From assembly GCA_002469605.1 (NCBI GenBank), contig DKMV01000368.1, positions 513 to 8,710 on the forward strand: DNA of 8,198 nt. Direction: 5' to 3'. How positions within the stretch are numbered: the first letter of the stretch is position 1; the number at the start of each line of letters is the position of its first letter. Of this stretch, positions 1-8,198 are shown one piece after another. The DNA comes from Leclercia sp. UBA7405 (lineage in GTDB: Bacteria > Pseudomonadota > Gammaproteobacteria > Enterobacterales > Enterobacteriaceae). A program made the position numbers and the translations under genes. The notes below the pieces were generated by a model, which was given only the letters and a program-made list of their open reading frames with translations, was not told where the DNA came from and ran no database searches.

Positions 1-3531
<3,531 letters not shown>

Positions 3532-3560
3532 CGCGCCGCATCACGTTTCGTTACAACTAA

Positions 3561-3593
3561 CAGGGCACCCCCAGGGTGCCCTGTCTCTTTCTT
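3561..3593 (+). terminator. Rho-independent terminator of metH
   Basis: A perfect 10-bp GC-rich stem (3561-3570 paired with 3574-3583) with a 3-nt loop is followed directly by a pyrimidine/T-rich run (3584-3593, TCTCTTTCTT). It starts 30 bases after the metH stop codon. This is a textbook intrinsic terminator and implies that yjbB, 63 bases further on, is largely transcribed separately. Confidence 0.9.
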
Positions 3594-3656
3594 ACGTTTA
3601 ACCCCTTATACTGAATGAACCAAAGGAACCGATAACAATAAGGAGAACCTCGATCC

Positions 3657-5288
3657 GTGCTGACATTGCTACACCTGCTTTCCGCCGTGGCCTTACTGGT
3701 ATGGGGCACGCATATTGTCCGTACCGGGGTGATGCGTGTCTTTGGCGCGCGCCTGCGCACCGTCCTTAGCCGCAGCGTAGAAAAGAAACCGCTCGCGTTC
3801 TGTGCGGGCATTGGCGTGACCGCGCTGGTTCAGAGCAGCAACGCCACCACTATGCTGGTCACCTCTTTTGTGGCGCAGGATCTGGTGGCGCTCACCCCTG
3901 CGCTGGTGATTGTGCTGGGAGCCGACGTGGGTACCGCGCTGATGGCGCGCGTCCTGACGTTCGATCTCTCCTGGCTCTCGCCGCTGCTGATCTTTATCGG
4001 CGTCATCTTCTTCCTGAGCCGCAAGCAGACCCGCGCGGGCCAGATGGGCCGGGTAGGTATTGGCCTCGGCCTGATCCTGCTGGCGCTGGAGCTGATCGTG
4101 CAGGCGGTGACGCCGATAACCCAGGCGAACGGCGTGCAGGTTATTTTCGCCTCGCTGACCGGTGATATCATGCTCGATGCCCTGATCGGCGCGGTTTTCG
4201 CGCTTATCAGCTACTCCAGCCTTGCTGCCGTCCTGCTGACCGCAACCCTCACTGCCGCCGGGGCAATCTCCTTCCCGGTGGCGCTGTGTCTGGTGATCGG
4301 TGCTAACCTCGGCTCCGGCCTGCTGGCGATGCTCAACAACAGCGCCGCTAACGCCGCCGCCCGCCGCGTGGCGCTCGGCAGCCTGCTCTTTAAGCTGGTG
4401 GGCAGCCTGATTATTCTGCCCTTTGTGCGCCCTCTGGCGGACCTGATGGATAACCTGTCGCTGCCCGAGTCGGAGCTGGTTATCTATTTCCACGTCTTTT
4501 ATAACCTGGTGCGCTGCCTGGCAATGGTCCCCTTTGCCGGCCCGATGGCCCGTTTTTGCGAACGGGTGATCCGCGATCAGCCAGAGCTGGATATGCGGCT
4601 GAAACCGAAACATCTGGACTCCTCCGCCCTGGATACCCCCGCCCTGGCGCTGGCAAATGCCGCCCGGGAGACGCTGCGCATGGGGGATGCGATGGAGCAG
4701 ATGCTCGACGGCCTGCAAAAAGTGATGCGCGGCGAACCGCGGGAAGAGAAAGCGCTGCGTAAGCTCGCCGACGATATCAACGTGCTTTATACCGCTATCA
4801 AACTTTATCTGGCGCGCATGCCCCAGGACGAGCTGGCGGAAGAGGAGTCGCGCCGCTGGGCGGAAATTATCGAGATGTCGCTTAATCTTGAGCAGGCCTC
4901 CGATATCGTCGAGCGTATGGGCAGTGAAATTGCCGATAAATCCCTGGCCACCCGCCGGGCGTTCTCTGAGGAAGGGCTGAAAGAGCTGGAGGCCCTGCAT
5001 GAACAGCTCCTTGCCAACCTGAAGCTGGCGATGTCGGTCTTCTTCTCCGGGGATGTGCCGAGCGCCCGTCGTTTACGCCGCAGCAAACACCGCTTCCGTA
5101 TTCTTAACCGCCGCTACGCCCATGCCCACGTCGACCGCCTGCATCAGCAGAACGTGCAGAGCATCGAGACCAGCTCCCTGCACCTGGGGCTGCTGGGGGA
5201 TATGAAGCGGCTAAACTCGCTCTTCTGCGCGGTAGCCTACAGCGTGATGGAGCAGCCGGACGAAGACGACGAGCGGGACGAGTATTAA
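3657..5288 (+). CDS. yjbB: YjbB, Na+/Pi-cotransporter family membrane protein with PhoU-like C-terminal domain
   Basis: Inner-membrane protein of the Na+/phosphate cotransporter (NptA/PF02690) family. In E. coli, YjbB has been linked to phosphate export; that role is carried over by homology. The 543 aa equal the E. coli length as I recall it. Residues 1 to about 300 form roughly eight hydrophobic segments arranged as an inverted repeat. The family signature QSSNATT is at residues 59-65, GADVGTALMA at 88-97, a second-half YSSLAA at about 186-191 and IGANLGSG at 214-221. From about 335 to 530 the protein is soluble, helical and charged (PhoU-like), ending in a strongly acidic tail. The start is GTG at 3657, preceded by TAAGGAG (3639-3645) with an 11-nt spacer; E. 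coli yjbB begins with the same residues. metH upstream is closed by a terminator. The 3' end overlaps the convergent antitoxin gene by 4 bp. Confidence 0.95.
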   Translation: MLTLLHLLSAVALLVWGTHIVRTGVMRVFGARLRTVLSRSVEKKPLAFCAGIGVTALVQSSNATTMLVTSFVAQDLVALTPALVIVLGADVGTALMARVLTFDLSWLSPLLIFIGVIFFLSRKQTRAGQMGRVGIGLGLILLALELIVQAVTPITQANGVQVIFASLTGDIMLDALIGAVFALISYSSLAAVLLTATLTAAGAISFPVALCLVIGANLGSGLLAMLNNSAANAAARRVALGSLLFKLVGSLIILPFVRPLADLMDNLSLPESELVIYFHVFYNLVRCLAMVPFAGPMARFCERVIRDQPELDMRLKPKHLDSSALDTPALALANAARETLRMGDAMEQMLDGLQKVMRGEPREEKALRKLADDINVLYTAIKLYLARMPQDELAEEESRRWAEIIEMSLNLEQASDIVERMGSEIADKSLATRRAFSEEGLKELEALHEQLLANLKLAMSVFFSGDVPSARRLRRSKHRFRILNRRYAHAHVDRLHQQNVQSIETSSLHLGLLGDMKRLNSLFCAVAYSVMEQPDEDDERDEY

Positions 5289-5572
5289 TTTCCGGCAGGC
5301 TTGATCGTCAGCCCCAGACCCAACGCTTTCATTACTGCCAGGGTAGTTTTGAGCGTTGGGTTCCCCTTGTCGCTGAATGAGCGGTAGAGCTGTTCCCGGG
5401 ATAACCCGGTCTGGAGTGCGATGTCCGACATGCCCTTCGCACGGGCAACCACGCCCAGCGCTTTGGCAATATAGGCTGCGTCACCGGTTTCTAAGGCATC
5501 AGCCATAAACAGGGCGATCTGCTCATCATCAACAAGCGCATCGGCGGGATCGTAGGGGGTTAATTTATTCAT
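5285..5572 (-). CDS. Antitoxin of type II TA module, HI1420/HigA-like HTH protein
   Basis: Putative addiction-module antidote of the HI1420 family (TIGR02684 type), expected to bind and neutralise the toxin encoded just upstream and to repress the operon. From ATG at 5572 it is 95 aa. The family N-terminus (LTPYDPADAL) is at residues 4-13, and a Cro/C1-type helix-turn-helix spans about 37-88 with the recognition-helix region DIALQTGLSREQLYRSF and the characteristic GNPTLKTTLAVMKALGL. Start choice: AGGAG (5581-5585) lies 8 nt before ATG 5572. The ATG at 5578 is only 2 nt from it and the in-frame GTG at 5581 overlaps it, although the latter would give a 98-aa product and a 4-nt GTGA overlap with the toxin stop. 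With the chosen start the intergenic gap is 5 nt, so translation is probably coupled. The stop codon overlaps that of yjbB on the opposite strand. Family assignment is firm; DNA and toxin binding are inferred. Confidence 0.9.
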   Translation of the reverse strand: MNKLTPYDPADALVDDEQIALFMADALETGDAAYIAKALGVVARAKGMSDIALQTGLSREQLYRSFSDKGNPTLKTTLAVMKALGLGLTIKPAGN

Positions 5573-5577
5573 GCGCA

Positions 5578-5880
5578 TCACTCCTGCAGTTCAAACGCTC
5601 TGGCGACCATTTTAGCCATCAGTATGTCTTTATCTTGGCTGCTTTTGTCACCACCGCACAGCAGCACGATGATGTATTCATGCTGCGCTTTAAAATAGAT
5701 CCTGTAGCCCGGCCCGACGTGGATCCTCAGTTCCATGATCCCTTCATCTACGGGCTTAATATCGCCCGGCAGGCCATTTGCCAGCCGAAAAAGGCGGGAT
5801 GCGATAATGGTCCTGGCCCGTCTGTCTTTTAGGTTCTGCTCCCAGCGGCGGAAGGATTCTGTCTGAACAATCTCCTTCAT
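5578..5880 (-). CDS. RelE/ParE-superfamily toxin, HI1419/HigB-like (Gp49 family)
   Basis: Toxin of a type II toxin-antitoxin pair, 100 aa, the usual length for the HI1419 family (TIGR02683; Gp49-like, PF05973). Characteristic elements are the N-terminal TESFRRWEQNLKDRRAR, the core MELRIHVGPGYRIYF (about 49-63) and the C-terminal LLCGGDKSSQDKDI (about 73-86). The fold is RelE/ParE-like. Relatives of this fold cleave ribosome-bound mRNA or poison gyrase, but which applies to this subfamily cannot be read from the sequence. ATG at 5880 has GGGAG (5885-5889) four nt upstream. Toxin-first order is typical of HigBA-type modules. Half of its ten arginine codons are AGA or AGG, and ATA and CTA codons also occur, unlike the flanking core genes, which suggests horizontal origin. 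No truncation or frameshift is seen. Confidence 0.9.
   Translation of the reverse strand: MKEIVQTESFRRWEQNLKDRRARTIIASRLFRLANGLPGDIKPVDEGIMELRIHVGPGYRIYFKAQHEYIIVLLCGGDKSSQDKDILMAKMVARAFELQE
5581..5585 (-). promoter_or_regulatory. Shine-Dalgarno site deciding the antitoxin start
   Basis: On the minus strand the last toxin codons (CTG CAG GAG, then TGA) contain AGGAG. Its spacing is 8 nt to ATG 5572, 2 nt to ATG 5578 and none to GTG 5581, so 5572 is the best-supported initiation codon. Because the site lies inside the toxin reading frame, ribosomes finishing the toxin can reinitiate on the antitoxin. Confidence 0.6.
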
Positions 5881-5884
5881 ACTA

Positions 5885-5945
5885 CTCCCTGTGATTTATA
5901 AACTACAAAGAATTCTGCTTGAATAGCAAAACTAAAAGCAGGGAG
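5885..5945. repeat. 7-bp inverted repeat flanking the TA promoter region
   Basis: CTCCCTG (5885-5891) and its exact reverse complement CAGGGAG (5939-5945) bracket the region just upstream of the toxin gene, 47 bp apart. The toxin-proximal copy includes the toxin's Shine-Dalgarno bases on the minus strand. If transcription starts upstream of 5945, the arms could pair and mask the site. If it starts at the -10 noted here, only a DNA-level role such as an operator half-site is possible. A seven-base match at this distance can also arise by chance. Confidence 0.3.
5895..5923 (-). promoter_or_regulatory. Candidate sigma70 promoter of the toxin-antitoxin operon
   Basis: On the minus strand a TATAAA -10 element (5895-5900, five of six consensus) is preceded after 17 bp by TTCAAG (5918-5923, only three of six matches to TTGACA), with A/T-rich DNA upstream. 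The spacer contains the 8-bp palindrome AGAATTCT (5909-5916) and a small dyad, ATTC-N5-GAAT (5912-5924), which could be an autoregulatory operator for the HTH antitoxin. The poor -35 leaves this tentative. It would give a very short leader before the toxin start. Confidence 0.3.
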
Positions 5946-5993
5946 CAGGCGAGTAAATGAAAAGTCGCTCAATCCTGAAAGCGTCTCGCAAAC

Positions 5994-6030
5994 AAAAAAC
6001 CCGTCTCAGTTAACGCGAGCTGAGCTTTTT
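5994..6030. terminator. Weak terminator-like dyad in the TA/rluF divergent region
   Basis: CTCAG (6005-6009) pairs with CTGAG (6020-6024), extendable by one G-T and one A-T pair (6010-6011 with 6018-6019), leaving a 6-nt loop. Five T residues (6026-6030) follow on the plus strand and six T residues on the minus strand (complement of 5994-5999, five bases from the stem). The stem is short, so any termination would be weak. It could be a relic of earlier gene organisation or could insulate the two divergent transcripts. Confidence 0.25.
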
Positions 6031-6054
6031 ACAGGCGTAAAGCTAAGGTATATT
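6028..6054 (+). promoter_or_regulatory. Candidate sigma70 promoter of rluF
   Basis: TTTACA (6028-6033, five of six consensus) and TATATT (6049-6054, five of six) are separated by 15 bp, two short of optimal. Transcription would begin near 6061, leaving a leader of about 14 nt with AGGAG at 6065-6069. No better plus-strand promoter was found between 5881 and the rluF start. Confidence 0.35.
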
Positions 6055-6074
6055 TCGCCTTTACAGGAGAAACT

Positions 6075-6944
6075 ATGCTGCCAGCTCAATCAACCCGATT
6101 AAACAAATACATTAGCGAGAGCGGGATCTGCTCACGCCGCGAAGCAGACCGTTACATCGAACAGGGTAACGTGTTTATCAACGGCAAACGCGCCACCATT
6201 GGTGACCAGGTCGCACCCGGCGACGTGGTCAAAGTGAACGGTCAGCTCATCGAACCGCGTGATGCAGAAGATCTGGTATTTATCGCGTTGAACAAACCGG
6301 TTGGCATCGTCAGCACCACCGAAGACGGCGAGCGCGACAACATCGTCGATTTCGTCAACCACAGCACCCGCATCTTCCCCATTGGCCGTCTGGATAAAGA
6401 CTCCCAGGGGCTCATTTTCCTTACCAACCACGGCGACCTGGTCAACAAAATCCTGCGTGCCGGTAACGATCACGAAAAAGAGTACGTGGTGACCGTCAAT
6501 AAGCCGGTTACCGACGAGTTTATTCAGGGGATGGGGGCAGGGGTGCCGATTCTGGGCACCGTGACGAAGAAGTGTAAGGTGAAGCGCGAGGCACCCTTCG
6601 CGTTTCGTATCACTCTGGTACAGGGGCTAAACCGTCAGATCCGCCGCATGTGCGAGTACTTCGGTTATGAGGTCACTAAGCTTGAACGCACGCGCATTAT
6701 GAACGTTAGCCTCTCCGGCATTCCGCTGGGAGAATGGCGCGATCTGACCGGTGACGAGTTGATAGAGCTCTTCAAACTGATCGAGAACTCCTCGTCAGAA
6801 GCGAAGCCAAAGGCGAAGGCTAAGCCGAAAAATCAGGCGATTAAGCGCCCGGTGGTCAAAGCGCCGCCCTCGGAAGAGAAGAGCCGCGGCAAGCCGGCCG
6901 GCAAACGCTTTGCCCAGCCGGGGCGCAAAAAGAAAGGGCGCTAA
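6075..6944 (+). CDS. rluF: RluF, 23S rRNA pseudouridine(2604) synthase
   Basis: Converts uridine to pseudouridine at position 2604 of 23S rRNA in the peptidyl-transferase region. The E. coli enzyme also makes pseudouridine 35 in tRNA-Tyr. At 289 aa it is one residue shorter than E. coli RluF as I recall it. An S4 RNA-binding domain spans about 7-65 ([21 protein letters not shown]). The RsuA/RluB/E/F-type catalytic domain follows from about 68 to 240, with the GRLDKDSQG motif placing the nucleophilic aspartate at Asp107. [15 protein letters not shown] (about 184-198) is the conserved motif near the substrate site. The last 45 or so residues are a Lys/Arg/Pro-rich, probably disordered tail that could aid RNA binding. 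ATG 6075 has AGGAG (6065-6069) five nt upstream. It is transcribed divergently from the toxin-antitoxin pair, and its TAA abuts the convergent yjbD stop with no spacer. Confidence 0.97.
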   Translation: MLPAQSTRLNKYISESGICSRREADRYIEQGNVFINGKRATIGDQVAPGDVVKVNGQLIEPRDAEDLVFIALNKPVGIVSTTEDGERDNIVDFVNHSTRIFPIGRLDKDSQGLIFLTNHGDLVNKILRAGNDHEKEYVVTVNKPVTDEFIQGMGAGVPILGTVTKKCKVKREAPFAFRITLVQGLNRQIRRMCEYFGYEVTKLERTRIMNVSLSGIPLGEWRDLTGDELIELFKLIENSSSEAKPKAKAKPKNQAIKRPVVKAPPSEEKSRGKPAGKRFAQPGRKKKGR

Positions 6945-7217
6945 CTAGCGCCGCCCGCGGTGAGAGGTATTGGCTGACCAGGAGAAGGTCGCCTCTGCAT
7001 CGGGTTTATAGGCCTGGGATTTTTTGAGTTTACGCGCCTGTTTGGCTTCGGTCTCGCGCTGCGCCATCAGCTTGTCGATGTACTCTTTCTTAATGTGATT
7101 GGTTTCGGCATTGGTGAGCGTGCGGCCATGGGCAATACGGGCGCGGTCGAGAAGCGTTTTCAGTTCACGCTGCTCGGCGTCCGTCATCTCTTTCTGGGTC
7201 AATCGTGGTGTGGCCAT
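6945..7217 (-). CDS. yjbD: YjbD, conserved DUF3811 protein
   Basis: Small soluble, highly charged protein of unknown function, 90 aa as in E. coli YjbD, with near-identical sequence (ITQKEM-like start, EQRELKTLLDRARIAHGR, KKEYIDKLMAQRE, AYKPDAEATFSWSANT, RGRR end). Residues about 8-66 look like two charged helices; there is no signal peptide or membrane segment. The function is not known to me and none should be inferred from the neighbours. ATG 7217 has a full AGGAGG (7226-7231) 8 nt upstream, but that site lies in the arm of a strong hairpin. The transporter gene upstream points the same way 62 bp away with no intrinsic terminator between, so co-transcription is plausible. Its TAG stop (6945-6947) is immediately adjacent to the rluF TAA. 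Confidence 0.92.
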   Translation of the reverse strand: MATPRLTQKEMTDAEQRELKTLLDRARIAHGRTLTNAETNHIKKEYIDKLMAQRETEAKQARKLKKSQAYKPDAEATFSWSANTSHRGRR

Positions 7218-7219
7218 CG

Positions 7220-7247
7220 CTGAAGCCTCCTGAGGGGGAGGCTTCAG
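7220..7247 (-). promoter_or_regulatory. yjbD: 11-bp hairpin sequestering the yjbD ribosome-binding site
   Basis: A perfect 11-bp inverted repeat (7220-7230 with 7237-7247) has a 6-nt loop (7231-7236). Read on the minus strand, the 3' arm contains GGAGG of the AGGAGG Shine-Dalgarno (7226-7231) and ends 2 nt before the yjbD ATG. No T-run follows on either strand, so it is not a normal intrinsic terminator. If transcribed in full, the leader would strongly hinder ribosome access, which suggests translational control. It could also protect the 3' end of the upstream transporter message. Confidence 0.6.
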
Positions 7248-7279
7248 TGTAAAGCAAGCCTGACGCGGTACGAAGCGAA

Positions 7280-8198
7280 TTAACCCTGTTTCACCACTTC
7301 TTTTTTCGGCTTCTTGTTGATGGGTTTGCCGGACCAGTAGCCCGCCAGCAGCGAACCGGACAGGTTATGCCACACCGAGAAGAGCGCGCCCGGCAGCGCC
7401 GCCAGCGGCGAGAAGTAGATTTTGCCGAGCGCCGCCGCCAGCCCCGAGTTCTGCATACCCACCTCAATCGCCAGGGTACGGCAGGTGGACTCGTCAAAGC
7501 CGAACAGCTTCCCGCCCCAGTAGCCGCCCAGCAGGCCGATGATGTTATGCAGCACCACTGCGATAATCACCACAAAGCCCACGGATGCAATATGTGCGGC
7601 GGAACCCGCCACTACGGCGCTGATGATGGCCAGAATGCAGACCATCGAGAAGGCGGGCAGGTAAGGCTCCAGCGCCTTCACCAGGCGTGGGAACAGATGG
7701 TGGATAGCCAGACCCACCGCAATCGGGATCACCACGATCTGCAGGATGCTGAGCAGCATGCCCATCACATCCACCTGAATATGCGCATCCACGTACAGGC
7801 GGGTTAACAGCGGCGTGGCTACTACCCCCACCAGCGTCGAGACCGAAGAGATAGTGACCGACAGCGCCACGTCGCCTTTCGCCAGATAGATCATCACGTT
7901 CGAGGCGGTGCCGCTGGCGACGCTGCCCACCAGCACCATCCCGGCGGAGAGATCCGGCGGCATCTTAAAGAGCATGGCCAGCAGCCAGGCGGCGAGGGGC
8001 ATCACCAGATAGTGGAGAAAAATGCCCGCTGCGACCGGGGCCGGACGCGACAGCACGCGTCTGAAGTCTTCAAGCTTCAGATGCACGCCCATGCCGAACA
8101 TAATCAGCATTAGCAGCGTGGTCACCCATGGGCCGATGCCCGTAAACGTGTTAGGGGTGTAGTAAGCGAGAACAGAGAGCAGCAGCGCCCACAGGGGG
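7280..8198 (-). CDS. panS: BASS-family Na+-coupled transporter, probable (keto)pantoate/pantothenate transporter PanS (5'-truncated)
   Basis: Inner-membrane carrier of the bile acid:sodium symporter (BASS) family. In Salmonella the PanS member moves ketopantoate, pantoate and pantothenate; assignment to PanS is by overall resemblance and is less certain than the family. The reading frame continues past the GTG at 8125 to the window edge (24 further codons beginning [13 protein letters not shown]), so 8125 is internal and only about 10-15 N-terminal residues should be missing. Of the 305 visible residues most are hydrophobic, forming about nine or ten membrane segments. Family signatures are [20 protein letters not shown] (from 95, a discontinuous helix at the Na+ site) and [10 protein letters not shown] (245-254), whose Glu corresponds to a conserved Na+-site residue. 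A basic tail ([10 protein letters not shown]) ends the protein and is probably cytosolic. In E. coli K-12 yjbD is followed by lysC, so this gene is extra to that order. It may be co-transcribed with yjbD. Confidence 0.85.
   Translation of the reverse strand, partial: PLWALLLSVLAYYTPNTFTGIGPWVTTLLMLIMFGMGVHLKLEDFRRVLSRPAPVAAGIFLHYLVMPLAAWLLAMLFKMPPDLSAGMVLVGSVASGTASNVMIYLAKGDVALSVTISSVSTLVGVVATPLLTRLYVDAHIQVDVMGMLLSILQIVVIPIAVGLAIHHLFPRLVKALEPYLPAFSMVCILAIISAVVAGSAAHIASVGFVVIIAVVLHNIIGLLGGYWGGKLFGFDESTCRTLAIEVGMQNSGLAAALGKIYFSPLAALPGALFSVWHNLSGSLLAGYWSGKPINKKPKKEVVKQG

Noticed and set aside
3607..3612. TATACT as a -10 box for yjbB
   Set aside because: The hexamer is good, but the sequence 16-18 bp upstream (TCTCTT region) is the terminator tail and does not resemble a -35, and no extended -10 TG is present. 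yjbB probably has a promoter here, but I cannot place it with confidence.
3693..5000. Long minus-strand open frame (435 codons) inside yjbB
   Set aside because: Antisense to conserved yjbB with low-complexity His/Gln/Arg-rich translation and no family resemblance; a shadow of the real reading frame.
5285..5900. Insertion-sequence or integrase-mediated insertion carrying the TA pair
   Set aside because: No transposase or integrase fragment, terminal inverted repeats or matching direct repeats were seen at the edges of the TA segment, so the mechanism of acquisition is left open.
7245..7280. Separate yjbD promoter in the gap before the hairpin
   Set aside because: Minus-strand TACACT with TTCGTA 17 bp upstream matches consensus poorly (four and three of six), which is not enough to call.
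7367..7807. Plus-strand open frame of 146 codons antisense to the BASS transporter
   Set aside because: The composition (Gln, His, Arg) is that of an antisense shadow of a hydrophobic protein; no domain or ribosome-binding site.
8123..8125. GTG as the start of the BASS transporter
   Set aside because: The frame continues to the window edge with a hydrophobic family-like first membrane segment ([13 protein letters not shown]), so the gene is truncated by the window, not started at 8125.

Overview
The window is chromosomal DNA from a gamma-proteobacterium of the family Enterobacteriaceae. Every long protein matches, nearly residue for residue over long stretches, the E. coli K-12 block metH - yjbB - (pepE) - rluF - yjbD - (lysC), and the known active-site residues fall at E. 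coli numbering. The DNA is GC-rich by eye. An additional BASS-family transporter, probably PanS, follows yjbD. That and the gene order suggest a relative of Enterobacter, Klebsiella, Citrobacter or Salmonella rather than E. coli itself; the genus cannot be fixed from this sequence.

Layout. 1-3531 (+): cobalamin-dependent methionine synthase MetH, lacking only its first 51 residues, closed by a strong intrinsic terminator at 3561-3593. 3657-5288 (+): YjbB, a Na+/phosphate cotransporter-type membrane protein with a PhoU-like tail. 5285-5880 (-): a compact two-gene type II toxin-antitoxin module of the HI1419/HI1420 kind, toxin first, meeting yjbB tail to tail with overlapping stop codons. 5881-6074: a 194-bp AT-richer divergent control region with weak promoter candidates and several dyads. 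6075-6944 (+): RluF, 23S rRNA/tRNA-Tyr pseudouridine synthase. 6945-7217 (-): YjbD (DUF3811), whose stop codon directly abuts that of rluF. 7218-7279: a short spacer holding a perfect 11-bp hairpin that buries the yjbD ribosome-binding site. 7280-8198 (-): a BASS-family transporter, probably the (keto)pantoate/pantothenate carrier PanS, cut by the right edge.

How the genes fit together. These are mostly independent housekeeping genes in conserved order: methionine synthesis, phosphate handling, ribosome modification and probably pantothenate-precursor transport. The accessory element is the toxin-antitoxin pair. It sits exactly where E. coli and Salmonella carry pepE, and in the same orientation. 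The toxin's arginine codons are unlike those of its neighbours, which suggests horizontal acquisition. I found no transposase, integrase, tRNA, CRISPR array or clear target-site duplication. Beyond the toxin-antitoxin replacement and the hairpin before yjbD, the window looks ordinary.
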